Source: Rhizobium sullae (GTDB lineage: Bacteria; Pseudomonadota; Alphaproteobacteria; Rhizobiales; Rhizobiaceae). Taken from it: a stretch of 50,847 nt of DNA. Below, in pieces: positions 17,549 to 26,264 of the stretch. The notes under the pieces were generated by a model, which was not told the origin of the DNA, searched no databases, and saw only the letters and a list, made by a program, of their open reading frames with translations. The stretch lies in the NCBI RefSeq assembly GCF_900169785.1, contig NZ_FWER01000060.1, forward strand, positions 1-50,847. Direction: 5' to 3'. The translations under genes and the position numbers were made by a program. The number at the start of each line of letters is the position of its first letter. The stretch's first letter is position 1.

Positions 17549-18982
17549 TTATTTGCGGTAGCCGAGGTTCTTCAGTTCTGCTTCGGCAGCCGCCGCCATC
17601 TGGTCGAGGCCTTCGTCGGGACCGACTTCACCCAGCAGGATCCTGTAGAAGATCGGCGCCGTGGCTTCACGCACCTGCGCATGGAAGGGGAAAGGCGGCG
17701 CACCGGCAAACAGCTTTCCCTGATCCTTGAGCATGGTGTAGTAGCCGTTCAGCTTCTTATCCATGTCGATGACCTTTGGATCGTCATAGGTCGCCGTATT
17801 GGTGATGCGCGGTGCCGCGATCGCCCAGTCGGCCTGGACAGAGTCTTGGCCGATGAACTGCAGGAAGAGCAATGCCGCCTCGTTGTTCTTCGACGTGACC
17901 GGCAACCCGAAGGCGCCGCCGTCATAGTAGCCGAGATAACCTTTGCCGGCCTCAACCTCCTTGAGGACATCGGGCTCGGTGGGCGGCAGCGCGACGCCGA
18001 CATTGCCGACGACCTTGGACTTTTCCGCATCCGACGCGATCCAGGCGGCGTTCTCGCCATAAACCAGGCCCTGTGCGACACGGCCGGCGGCGAATGTCGT
18101 TGCGACTTCCGTCCAGGTTGATGCAGCAGATTCAGGCGGAGCGATGTCGCGCAGATGCAGCCAGTACTTCATGGCGGCCTTGGCCTTGTCACTGTTCATC
18201 TGGCCGCCATTCTCGACCGAGGCGGCATAGTTGTTGGCCGCGTCGATACCCCAGTTGTAGACGCCGTATGTCGGAGCGATCGACTCGAAGAATTCGTACC
18301 AGGACGCCGGATGGCCGGTATGCGCCTGGGCCGTCGTGCCCCAGAGCTCCATCCCGTTGTCCTTGCCGTATTTCGTGAAGAATTCGGCAATCTGTGTATA
18401 TTCCTCATGGGTCTTGGCCGGAGCCAGATCTTTGCCGGTCTCCTTCTTGAAAGCGTCCTTGACCTTCGGGTCGTTGAAGAGGTCGGTGCGATAGAGGTAG
18501 ACCTTGATGAAGGCCTCCATCGGGATGCCGAAGAGATCGCCACCGGCATTCTTGAAATAGTTGGCGAATGTCGTGAAGTGGGTTTCGTCGAATTCCGGCG
18601 CCTTCAGCGACGGGTCGTCCTTCAGCGATTTCGAGATGTCGACCAGGAAGTTGCGCGCCAGATAGGCATAGATGATGTCCTGCTCGATATAGACCATGTC
18701 ATAGATGCCGGTCTTGGCTTCCATGTCCTTGATAGCCTTGTCGTACATCTGGTCCCAGGACGTGGTCTCGATCTGGACCTTGATGCCGGTCTTCTTCTCG
18801 AACTCGGGCGCCAGCACGTCCTTGATGTAGTTGGACGGGGGCGTGCTTTCGGTCACGCCGTGCAGGACGACGCCCTTGTATTTCGCGCCGGCATCCGACC
18901 AGAAATCGGCCCATGCGGGCATCACGCCCGCAACAAGACCGATCGCAAGCGCGGCAAGTCCAATTCCACTTTTCCGGATCAT
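17549..18982 (-). CDS. Extracellular solute-binding protein (sugar/polyol, family 1)
   Basis: Periplasmic binding protein that delivers substrate to the permeases, 477 residues. The signal peptide runs to about residue 26 (MIRKSGIGLAALAIGLVAGV, then MPAWA before DFWSD), without a lipobox cysteine. The body reads as a family 1 (MalE-like) fold, with VLAPEFEKKTGIKVQIETTS near the N-terminus. The ATG at 18982 follows GGAGGAGG. It heads the ABC/dehydrogenase operon. Neighbouring polyol dehydrogenases suggest a hexitol or pentitol ligand; the ligand cannot be named from sequence. Confidence 0.93.
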   Translation of the reverse strand: MIRKSGIGLAALAIGLVAGVMPAWADFWSDAGAKYKGVVLHGVTESTPPSNYIKDVLAPEFEKKTGIKVQIETTSWDQMYDKAIKDMEAKTGIYDMVYIEQDIIYAYLARNFLVDISKSLKDDPSLKAPEFDETHFTTFANYFKNAGGDLFGIPMEAFIKVYLYRTDLFNDPKVKDAFKKETGKDLAPAKTHEEYTQIAEFFTKYGKDNGMELWGTTAQAHTGHPASWYEFFESIAPTYGVYNWGIDAANNYAASVENGGQMNSDKAKAAMKYWLHLRDIAPPESAASTWTEVATTFAAGRVAQGLVYGENAAWIASDAEKSKVVGNVGVALPPTEPDVLKEVEAGKGYLGYYDGGAFGLPVTSKNNEAALLFLQFIGQDSVQADWAIAAPRITNTATYDDPKVIDMDKKLNGYYTMLKDQGKLFAGAPPFPFHAQVREATAPIFYRILLGEVGPDEGLDQMAAAAEAELKNLGYRK

Positions 18983-19221
18983 AATTCCTCCTCCTTGTGC
19001 CTTTGCACCGCTTGCGGCCGCTGGCCGGCAAGCACGTTCCCACCCCCCCGACGCCTGTCGGATCCTCCCGGGCTCCGGCAGCACGGCTCCTCCCGGCTTC
19101 CAGACACGGTTCGCCTTTAAGGATTGCGACCTCCGGGTCGTTTCCCAGCGATCGTTCCTGTTGGCGTGACCGGAGCTTAGTATGCGCTCTTTTGCTCTGC
19201 CACGCGTGGTTTGCTGGCAAC
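18983..19221 (-). promoter_or_regulatory. Upstream region of the polyol ABC operon with TTTGCT repeats
   Basis: A 239-base space between the AraC gene and the binding-protein gene. Next to the AraC stop lie TTTGCT at 19191-19196 and again at 19210-19215 on the plus strand, 19 bases apart, flanking the palindrome CCACGCGTGG (19200-19209). Direct repeats about two helical turns apart are typical of AraC-family sites, so this is a candidate operator for the neighbouring regulator. No clear -10 was fixed. Confidence 0.35.
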
Positions 19222-20175
19222 CTATACTTTTTCGCCGACCGCGATCCCCGCCGGATAGGCACGGATTTCCCGGAAGGGGTCGCTTCGCGCCTCTGTTCCG
19301 ATCTTGTGTGCGTTGCGCCGGTAGTCCGACGGCGTGCGTCTGCAGATCTTGAAGAACTGCCTGTTGAAATTGGCGATGTTGTTGAACCCGACCTCGAAGC
19401 AGATCTCGGTGATCGGACGATACGTTTGTGTGAGCAGCGAGCAGGCGGCATAGATGCGTGCGAGGATCACGTAGCGCGCGAAGGTATGACCGGTCTGGCG
19501 CTTGAAAAAGCGCGAGAAGGCCTGCGGCTCGAGACCACAGACCCTTGCGACCGACGCCAGGTCGATGTCGTCGCTGTAGTGCTCCAGCACATAGCGCATG
19601 GCAACATCCAGCTCATGCGGCAGGTCCACCTGGGAGGAGGTTGGCGCAAGGCGCGATAGCCTGCGCCGCTCGGCGGGATTGCGCGCCAGCGCAATCATCA
19701 GCTGTAGAAAGAGCAACACGCGCTCGGCGCCGTGGGCAGCACCCATCTGCGCGAGTAACCGCCGGCCCGAAAGCGCCGTGGAGCCAAAGAATTCCACGCC
19801 GTAGACCGCATCCTCATAGAGCGGCTTTATCGTGCCGAGCTCGGGGCAGAAGGAGGCGACGCGATCGGCCCATTCAGGGGTGAACTGGATCAGCATGTCC
19901 CGGTTGCGGATGAGCTTGCCCGGTTCGATGTCGCTGACCCAGTTGTGCGGTACGTTCGGACCCGTCAGCACCAGGCAGCCAGGCTCGAACTCGCCGATAT
20001 AGTCACCCACCATCATGACGCCCGATGTCGTCCGGGTGAGATGCAGTTCGTATTCAGGATGATAGTGCCACTTCGCCCGGAAAAAGGGATAGTCATGCAT
20101 GTTCCAGCGAAAGGATTCTGCTGGCGGGCAGATGATCATCTCGAAATCGGGTACGATCCGTAAATCGGCTTTCAT
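19222..20175 (-). CDS. AraC-family transcriptional regulator of the polyol region
   Basis: A 317-residue regulator with an N-terminal cupin-like ligand domain (KWHYHPEYELHLTRTTSGVM, GPNVPHNWVSD) and a C-terminal double helix-turn-helix (LASVARVCGLEPQAFSRFFK and ITEICFEVGFNNIANFNRQF). The ATG at 20175 is seven bases after AGGAGG; the open frame extends upstream without homology. It stands upstream of the ABC operon on the same strand and divergent from the epimerase operon, so it could control either. Such proteins are commonly activators responding to the transported sugar. Confidence 0.92.
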   Translation of the reverse strand: MKADLRIVPDFEMIICPPAESFRWNMHDYPFFRAKWHYHPEYELHLTRTTSGVMMVGDYIGEFEPGCLVLTGPNVPHNWVSDIEPGKLIRNRDMLIQFTPEWADRVASFCPELGTIKPLYEDAVYGVEFFGSTALSGRRLLAQMGAAHGAERVLLFLQLMIALARNPAERRRLSRLAPTSSQVDLPHELDVAMRYVLEHYSDDIDLASVARVCGLEPQAFSRFFKRQTGHTFARYVILARIYAACSLLTQTYRPITEICFEVGFNNIANFNRQFFKICRRTPSDYRRNAHKIGTEARSDPFREIRAYPAGIAVGEKV

Positions 20176-20592
20176 CGATAACCTCCTCCCGACAGGCAGG
20201 TCTGGTGCCCCAGGCGACAATGCCGGCATGCATGCCAAAGGCGCTTGTCGTAGCCCGGCTTCCTTGAGGTAATAGCAGTTCAGACCAGGCCAACCACCGG
20301 CTCGAACACGCCATCCCACGCCCGCCTCCCCGGCGTTGCGCCTCCTATATGTTGCCTTGAAAAACAAATTAGTTCATTTAGGAAAGCTGTCAACAGCAAT
20401 CTCGATCGATGCGGGAATGCCCGAATTCCAGCCTCTGCTGGCGCGGAAGTTGCTCGTTTGCAATGCAGTTGCAAAGCATTTGCCCATCCGCGTATCGAGT
20501 GCCGGATCGCAATCGGAACGGAATCTGCTTGACAGATCCAGCTGAAGTTTTATTTGTTGCATTATGCAACATAGTATTGGATTGGGTGAGAC
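20176..20592. promoter_or_regulatory. Divergent AraC/epimerase intergenic region
   Basis: A 417-base region between two divergent genes, with no coding frame I can support. It is more AT-rich than its surroundings around 20340-20400 and 20540-20580. Two TTGCAA hexamers lie one helical turn apart (20458-20463 and 20469-20474), and a perfect palindrome sits just before the epimerase start. Both promoters must lie here. Confidence 0.5.
20555..20571. promoter_or_regulatory. 17-bp perfect palindrome, candidate operator
   Basis: TGTTGCATTATGCAACA is a perfect inverted repeat around a central base. It ends about 21 bases before the ATG of the epimerase gene, over the expected promoter or early leader. 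The operon it precedes encodes a ROK-family repressor, and an AraC and a LacI regulator are nearby; ROK autoregulation is the simplest reading but is not shown. Confidence 0.55.
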
Positions 20593-21477
20593 ATGGGCCG
20601 GTTAGGTATTCATTCTTTCGTGTGGACGGGAGGGCAAACCCAGCCCATGCTCGAGGAGGCGATGGAAAAATCCGCGTCCTGCGGCTACAACCTCATTGAA
20701 TTCGCTTACCTGCGACCGGAAAATTTCGATCTCGACGCGCTCGCCAGGCGAGCCGAGGCGCTGAAACTCGACATCGCGGTCACCATGGGCCTTCCGTTCA
20801 GCCACGATGTATCGAGCGAAGATGTGGAGGCGGTGCGGGCGGGCGAAGGCATGCTGGCCGACGCCATCCGCGCAGTCCGCGACATAGGCGGGAGCAAGCT
20901 CGGAGGGATCCTCTATTCGGCCCACGGGAAATATTCCCGGATGCCCACCAGAAAGGGATGGGATAGCAGTGTCGCGGCCATCGCCAAGACGGCTGATCTC
21001 GCCAAGTCTGCAGGAGTCGACCTCGTTCTCGAAGTGGTGAACCGTTTCGAGACAAATCTCCTCAACACCACCGCCCAGGGGCTCGCCTTCATCGAGCAGG
21101 TAGGCTCTACGCATGTGCGGCTGCACCTCGACACGTTTCACATGAACATCGAGGAAGCGAACCCGGCGGCGGCCATCCGCCATGCGGGCGACAAGATCGG
21201 CTATTTCCACATTGGTGAGAGCAACCGCGGCTATCTCGGCGACGGCGTCATCAATTTCGACCTGATGTTCGATGCCTTGCTCGACATCGACTACAAGAAC
21301 GACATCACATTCGAATCCTTCTCGGGCGCCGTCGTCGATGAAGGATTGTCGCTTGCCTGCGCAATCTGGCGCGACACCTGGACCGAAAACATGCCGCTCG
21401 CGCAGCACGCGAAGCAATTCATCGACCTCAAGATGGACGAGGCGAGACGTCGTCGCGCGACCGTTGCCCGGCCGTGA
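20593..21477 (+). CDS. D-tagatose/D-psicose 3-epimerase-like sugar isomerase
   Basis: A 294-residue PF01261 TIM-barrel enzyme of the ketose 3-epimerase family, which inverts C3 of free ketohexoses. Metal and catalytic residues are seen in LVLEVVNRFETNLLNTTAQG (Glu), HLDTFHMNIEEA (Asp/His), YFHIGESNRGYLG (His, Glu, Arg) and ITFESFSG (second catalytic Glu). This pattern matches Agrobacterium D-psicose 3-epimerase as I remember it. The ATG at 20593 follows GGTGAG. It heads a four-gene operon with a ROK repressor, a kinase and a PF08013 protein, consistent with feeding a ketohexose to the kinase. Confidence 0.9.
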   Translation: MGRLGIHSFVWTGGQTQPMLEEAMEKSASCGYNLIEFAYLRPENFDLDALARRAEALKLDIAVTMGLPFSHDVSSEDVEAVRAGEGMLADAIRAVRDIGGSKLGGILYSAHGKYSRMPTRKGWDSSVAAIAKTADLAKSAGVDLVLEVVNRFETNLLNTTAQGLAFIEQVGSTHVRLHLDTFHMNIEEANPAAAIRHAGDKIGYFHIGESNRGYLGDGVINFDLMFDALLDIDYKNDITFESFSGAVVDEGLSLACAIWRDTWTENMPLAQHAKQFIDLKMDEARRRRATVARP

Positions 21478-21579
21478 CGGCGAAAGGTGTGGGAAAGGCT
21501 CTGTTCGGCTCAAGTCGGGCGTTTCCGGCCCGGTTATGTTGTGTCAGGGGTCGGCGAAGAGAGGCAAGGAGGATCGCTC

Positions 21580-22773
21580 GTGAATGAAGTGGGCCCCATC
21601 GCGTCTCCGAGCGGGATCCGCCAGCGCAATGAACTCGCTGCGATGCGGGCGCTTTATCGTCACGGCCGCTTGAGCAGGGCGGAGCTTGCGCGCATTTTAG
21701 GCCTCAATCGCTCCTCATCCGGCCATATCATCGCCGGATTGACGGCCGATGGCCTCGTGCGCGAGGTGGGAACCACCGAGCAGGCACAGACTGCTCACGC
21801 GGGGCGGCCGGGCATCATGCTTGAACTTAGGCCTGGAGCCGCCTTCTTTCTCGGCATCGAGATCGGGGTCGAACACATCACGGTGGTTGAGGTCGATCTC
21901 GCCTGCCGCATCGTCAACAGTCGCATGGAGCCCTTCGACGGCCCGTCCGTCGATGTCGATACTGCAGTTTCGCGCGCGATCGCGATCGCCTTCGACACTT
22001 TGCCGGCCGACCATCTCGACCGCTGCGAAGGGTTGGGCGTCGCCGTGCCGGCGCAAATGGATCGCAAGGGACTGATCAACACCGCTCCCCTGCTCGGCTG
22101 GCAGAACATACAACTCGCCGATCTCGTGCGTGCGGCCGTGCCGGCGCAAATGCCGGTCATGGTCGAGAATGACGCAAACGCCTTCGCGACCGGCGCGAGC
22201 TACGGCGCTGGCGAGGCCCATTCGGGGGTCACGCTCTATCTCGTCATGGAGAGCGGCGTGGGCGGCGGCATCGTCGTCGATGGGACCGTTTTTCGAGGCG
22301 CGCGGGGACTTGCCGGCGAAATCGGGCATCTGCGCGTCGATGGTGCCAGTGCGCCCGGCCGCAGCCTTGAACGTGTTCTCGGGCTGGAATGCATCCTGAG
22401 CGCCTACCGTTCCGTCTCGACGCAGCCGGAACCGAGCTTCACGACCTTCCTCGCCGATGTGCGCGACCGCGTTCCGGGCGCCGTCGCCATAGCCGAAGAC
22501 TGGGCGCGCGCCCTGGCTTACGGCCTGATCCAGGGCTGCAGGATCATCGATGCCGACAGGGTCGTGCTGGGTGGTTCAGTCGCCGCGCTCTATCCGCTGA
22601 TGGCGGCGCGCGTCCTGCATCACATTCGCTCCATGCAGGAGGAGAGCTTTCCGCTGCCCGTGATCGAAACAAACGAGGATGAGACGGTAGGGCCGGCCTT
22701 CGGCGCTGCCTGCATGCTTCACCAGCGCTATCTCCTGACCGACAGCGCTCGCCTTGGAGAAGATGGCGCATGA
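21580..22773 (+). CDS. ROK-family transcriptional repressor
   Basis: A 397-residue NagC/XylR-like regulator: N-terminal winged helix (RHGRLSRAELARILGLNRSS) followed by a ROK sugar-kinase-like domain (GIEIGVEHITVVEVD, GLGVAVPAQMD, VENDANAFATGASYG). The GTG at 21580 is preferred because AAGGAGG lies seven bases upstream; an earlier GTG at 21487 has no such site. The zinc-binding cysteine cluster of typical ROK proteins is absent: that position reads DGASAPGRSLERVLG. This argues for a sensor without a normal kinase zinc site. It overlaps the kinase gene by ATGA and probably represses this operon, released by a sugar or sugar phosphate. Confidence 0.9.
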   Translation: MNEVGPIASPSGIRQRNELAAMRALYRHGRLSRAELARILGLNRSSSGHIIAGLTADGLVREVGTTEQAQTAHAGRPGIMLELRPGAAFFLGIEIGVEHITVVEVDLACRIVNSRMEPFDGPSVDVDTAVSRAIAIAFDTLPADHLDRCEGLGVAVPAQMDRKGLINTAPLLGWQNIQLADLVRAAVPAQMPVMVENDANAFATGASYGAGEAHSGVTLYLVMESGVGGGIVVDGTVFRGARGLAGEIGHLRVDGASAPGRSLERVLGLECILSAYRSVSTQPEPSFTTFLADVRDRVPGAVAIAEDWARALAYGLIQGCRIIDADRVVLGGSVAALYPLMAARVLHHIRSMQEESFPLPVIETNEDETVGPAFGAACMLHQRYLLTDSARLGEDGA

Positions 22774-23753
22774 CACCGACCGCGTTTGCTCCCGACGCCC
22801 TTGGACCAACGATAACGATCGGCGAGATCCTCGTCGAGATCATGGCGACGGATCGCGGTGCGGGCTTCCTCGAGCCGATCACGCTCATAGGCCCCTACCC
22901 CAGCGGAGCGCCGGCGATCTTCATCGATCAATGCGCGAGAATCGGCGGTTCGGCCGGCATCATCGGCTGCGTGGGCAACGACGACTTCGGCCGCGTCAAC
23001 GTCGCGCGCCTGCGCGCCGACGGCGCCGACGTCTCGGCCATTTCGACGAGCCCCGAGTTTCCGACCGGCAGCGCCTTCGTGCGCTACCGGCATGACGGTT
23101 CGCGCGATTTCGTCTTCAACATCGCAAGATCCGCCGCCGCCCAGATCGACCTTACCCCCGCAGCGCGCGCGCTCATTGCCCGCTCGGGGCACCTGCATGT
23201 GATGGGGACCGCCTTTGCGATACCCGGCGCCGCTAGGATTATTGAGCATGCGATCACGGCGATCACGGCGCGCGGCGGCAGCATCTCCTTCGATCCGAAT
23301 GTCCGCAAGGAGTTGCTCGGCCAAGCCGAAACCCGCGCACGCTTCGCAAGGCTCGTCGATATCGCCGACCTGATCCTCCCGTCCGGAGAAGAGCTGTTCG
23401 TTGCGGCCGGCATGGAAGCCGAAAGCGAGGCGGTCCAAGCACTCCTCGGGCGCAACGCCAGCGAAGTGGCGCTCAAGCGCGGCGCCGATGGTTCGACCGT
23501 CTTCACACGGGACGGCAGACGCATCGACTGCCCGGCCTTTGCTGTCGAGGAAATCGATCCGACCGGCGCCGGAGACTGCTTCGGTGGCGCCTATGTCGCG
23601 TGCCGCCGGCTCGGTATGCCGATCGAACAGGCGCTCACCTACGCCAATGCCGCCGGCGCCCGCAATGTCACCGCCAAGGGGCCGATGGAGGGAGCCGGCA
23701 CCCGCGCCGAGCTCGACGCCTTCATCGCCGCTACACCGGTACGCCGCACATGA
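22770..23753 (+). CDS. PfkB-family sugar kinase, probable D-tagatose kinase type
   Basis: A 327-residue ribokinase-like kinase. The signature VEEIDPTGAGDCFGGAYVAC carries the catalytic aspartate; the N-terminal half has CARIGGSAGIIGCVGNDDFG. It overlaps both neighbours by ATGA (ROK upstream, PF08013 protein downstream). In Agrobacterium a PF00294 kinase next to a PF08013 protein was shown to make D-tagatose 6-phosphate from D-tagatose; the same pairing here supports that function by analogy. Ketohexose 6-phosphorylation is inference; the kinase family is certain. Confidence 0.9.
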   Translation: MTPTAFAPDALGPTITIGEILVEIMATDRGAGFLEPITLIGPYPSGAPAIFIDQCARIGGSAGIIGCVGNDDFGRVNVARLRADGADVSAISTSPEFPTGSAFVRYRHDGSRDFVFNIARSAAAQIDLTPAARALIARSGHLHVMGTAFAIPGAARIIEHAITAITARGGSISFDPNVRKELLGQAETRARFARLVDIADLILPSGEELFVAAGMEAESEAVQALLGRNASEVALKRGADGSTVFTRDGRRIDCPAFAVEEIDPTGAGDCFGGAYVACRRLGMPIEQALTYANAAGARNVTAKGPMEGAGTRAELDAFIAATPVRRT

Positions 23754-25036
23754 CATCCGTTCTCGACAACTTGGCTCGCAGCCGGCGCGCGGGCAGCCCC
23801 GCCGGCATCACGTCCGTTTGCTCGGCTCATCCCATCGTGATCCGTGCTGCCCTCCGGGATGGCGTGCTTCGCGACGGTGCGGTATTGATCGAGGCGACCT
23901 GCAATCAGGTCAACCAGTTCGGCGGGTACACCGGCTTGAAGCCCGGTGATTTTGTGGCACTGGTGGAACGGATCGCCAGCGAAGAGGGTCTGCCGCGAGA
24001 CAAGGTCATCCTCGGAGGCGATCATCTTGGTCCCAATCCATGGCGCGGAGAATCTGCCGAGGTCGCCATGAACAAGGCCGAAGAGATGATCGCGGCCTAT
24101 GTCGAGGCCGGCTTCCGCAAGCTCCACCTCGATACGTCTATGGGCTGCGCGGGCGAACCGGTCGCGCTCGACGACGCGATGACTGCGGGGCGCGCAGTGA
24201 GGCTGGCGGCCGTGGCGGAACGGTGCGCGGCCTCTACGGGCGGCGAGCCGCCGGTCTATGTCATCGGCACCGAAGTACCGCCGCCCGGCGGCGCCCATCA
24301 TGTGATCACCGCGCTCGAGCCGACGAGCATCGACGCGGCGCGCAAGACTATTGCGCTGCATAGGACGCGGTTTGACGAAGCGGGCCTCGGCAAGGCCTTC
24401 GCCCGCGTGCTGGCGCTCGTCGTCCAGCCCGGGGTCGAATTCGGCAATGAAAATGTCATTGTCTACGACCGGGCGAGAGCGCACACCCTTTGCGCGCTGC
24501 TCGGCGAGGAGCCCGCGCTCGTCTACGAGGCGCATTCGACTGATTACCAGGGCGCGGCGGCGCTGCGCGAACTCGTCGAGGACGGGTTCGCCATCCTCAA
24601 GGTCGGGCCGGAATTGACGTTTGCGCTGCGCGAGGCGCTCTACGGCCTCGACCTGATCGCCAGCGACTCCGTCATCGGCTATCCGAGCCGAAACCTCATG
24701 GCCGTGATGGAGGCGTTGATGCGGGAGGACCCCGGCCACTGGAAGGGCCACTATCACGGTTCTAAGGCCGAGCAGCATATCCTGCGGCACTACTCCTATT
24801 CCGATCGTATTCGCTACTACTGGAATCACCCGGCGGCGGAGGCCGCCGTCTTGCGGCTCGCGAGAGCGCTCGACCACCGGATTATCCCGGCACCTCTTTT
24901 CCGGCAGCATCTGCCCCGTTTGGTAGGACACGCAGGAAAGCCGCTTAACCCGCAGGAATTGCTGATCGATGCCGTGCGGGCGGTCCTCGAGGAATACCAG
25001 AGCGCCCATCAACCCGGCCCTCAATCCTTGGCATGA
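23750..25036 (+). CDS. GatZ/KbaZ-family (PF08013) protein, probable tagatose-6-phosphate 4-epimerase
   Basis: A 428-residue PF08013 protein. Characteristic stretches include GITSVCSAHPIVIRAAL, LIEATCNQVNQFGGYTG, ILGGDHLGPNPW, YEAHSTDYQ and KVGPELTFALREALYG. In enteric bacteria GatZ/KbaZ accompany the class II tagatose-bisphosphate aldolase GatY/KbaY. No GatY-like gene occurs in this window. An Agrobacterium PF08013 member in a polyol cluster was shown to epimerise D-tagatose 6-phosphate to D-fructose 6-phosphate, and the kinase overlap here (ATGA) fits that reaction. Start at 23750; the longer open frame lies inside the kinase gene. It ends before a hairpin facing the convergent operon. Confidence 0.88.
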   Translation: MTSVLDNLARSRRAGSPAGITSVCSAHPIVIRAALRDGVLRDGAVLIEATCNQVNQFGGYTGLKPGDFVALVERIASEEGLPRDKVILGGDHLGPNPWRGESAEVAMNKAEEMIAAYVEAGFRKLHLDTSMGCAGEPVALDDAMTAGRAVRLAAVAERCAASTGGEPPVYVIGTEVPPPGGAHHVITALEPTSIDAARKTIALHRTRFDEAGLGKAFARVLALVVQPGVEFGNENVIVYDRARAHTLCALLGEEPALVYEAHSTDYQGAAALRELVEDGFAILKVGPELTFALREALYGLDLIASDSVIGYPSRNLMAVMEALMREDPGHWKGHYHGSKAEQHILRHYSYSDRIRYYWNHPAAEAAVLRLARALDHRIIPAPLFRQHLPRLVGHAGKPLNPQELLIDAVRAVLEEYQSAHQPGPQSLA

Positions 25037-25040
25037 TCCC

Positions 25041-25066
25041 GACGGAAGCATGCTGCTTCCTCCGTC
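25041..25066. terminator. Hairpin between convergent operons
   Basis: GACGGAAGCA (25041-25050) can pair with TGCTTCC..CCGTC (25054-25066) with a short loop and a three-base bulge. It sits in the 46-base gap between the ends of the PF08013 gene and the Gfo/Idh gene, so a bidirectional terminator is likely. There is no long T-run. Confidence 0.55.
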
Positions 25067-25082
25067 GAGGGGAACCGCCGCT

Positions 25083-26246
25083 CTATTTGTAGTCCACCCA
25101 TATCCCTCCAGCATCGGCAGAGCGCACGCAGTTTTCAACCCAGCGCACCCCTTCAAGACCCGCATCTATGTCCGGGAAAACGAGATTCCGGACGCCTGCG
25201 GGAGCAAGTCGGCTATTTCCGCTGATCGCGAGGTCGAAGCGGCGGTAAAGGTTCGCCCAAGCCTCGAACAGGCCCTCCGGATGTCCGCCGCCGATGCGGT
25301 CGTCGATCCGTGCTTCCGGATAAAGGTAATCCATGCCGCGTTCGAGGACGCGGACCGGTTCGCCCTGGATCTCGTAGGAGAGCTGGTTCGGCCGCTCGTC
25401 CCACCATTCGATGCTCGCCTTCTCGCCGACGATGCGTACCTTTTGTCCGTGCATAGAGCCGGCGTTGACGGCGCTCGACCAGACCGTAGCGATGGCACCG
25501 TTGTCGTATTCCATCAGCGTAACGGCATTGTCTTCCAGCGGCGCGCGGCTTTTGACGAAGCTCTGCCGGGTACACATCAGCCGCTTGATCTTCAAATGCG
25601 GCAGGATCACTTCCGAGATATAGAGCGGGTGCGTACCGACATCGCCGAGCACATAGCTTGGGCCTGCGAACCTCGGATCGACGCGCCAACGCGTGGAAGG
25701 ATTCTGCTCCTCAACGGGCGCACTGTGAAAACCATGGGCAAATTGCAGATTGACGATGCGGATCTCGCCGAGATCGCCGTTCTTCACCATGGCCCGTGCC
25801 TGCTCGATCATCTGATGACCGGCATAGCCGTAGGTAACGCCGACGATCTTACCGCGCGCCTGCGACAGCGCCTTCAGCTCTTCCGCTTCGGAGACGGTGA
25901 AGCAGAGCGGCTTTTCGCAGATGACATGCAGGCCGTGTTCGAGCGCTGCCGTGCAGATCGCAAAATGGGTGTTGTTCGGCGTGGCGATCGACACCGCCTC
26001 AATGCCATCCGGCCGTTCAGCCTCTGCAGCGAACATCGCCACGTAGTCCGGATAGCTGCGAGCCGAGTCAAGGCCGAGCTCGACACCGAAAGCGCGCCCA
26101 CGCTCCGGATCGATATCGAATGCACCGGCTGTGAGTTCGAACGTGCTGTCCCTTAGCGCTGCCGAGCGGTGGATATAGCCGATCTGGCTGCCACGTCCGC
26201 CGCCCACCATGCCCCAGCGGATCGGCCTTGTCTTGCTTGCTGACAT
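25083..26246 (-). CDS. Gfo/Idh/MocA-family oxidoreductase
   Basis: A 387-residue NAD(P)-dependent sugar dehydrogenase: N-terminal Rossmann motif (RWGMVGGGRGSQIGYIHRSA), the family EKP motif (VICEKPLCFTVSEAEELKAL), and a C-terminal GFO_IDH_MocA domain with catalytic-side GDVGTHPLYI. The ATG at 26246 follows AGGAG. It is the last gene of a three-gene operon with two PF01261 isomerases. Such trios oxidise a sugar, inositol or glycoside to a keto form that the isomerases then rearrange or dehydrate. The substrate is unknown. Confidence 0.92.
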   Translation of the reverse strand: MSASKTRPIRWGMVGGGRGSQIGYIHRSAALRDSTFELTAGAFDIDPERGRAFGVELGLDSARSYPDYVAMFAAEAERPDGIEAVSIATPNNTHFAICTAALEHGLHVICEKPLCFTVSEAEELKALSQARGKIVGVTYGYAGHQMIEQARAMVKNGDLGEIRIVNLQFAHGFHSAPVEEQNPSTRWRVDPRFAGPSYVLGDVGTHPLYISEVILPHLKIKRLMCTRQSFVKSRAPLEDNAVTLMEYDNGAIATVWSSAVNAGSMHGQKVRIVGEKASIEWWDERPNQLSYEIQGEPVRVLERGMDYLYPEARIDDRIGGGHPEGLFEAWANLYRRFDLAISGNSRLAPAGVRNLVFPDIDAGLEGVRWVENCVRSADAGGIWVDYK

Positions 26247-26264
26247 GTTCAGTCTCCTCTTGTC

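Noticed and set aside
20340..20580. Possible small RNA or leader peptide in the divergent AraC/epimerase gap
   Set aside because: Short frames there have no ribosome sites and no terminator-like hairpin was found; only operator-like repeats are supported.
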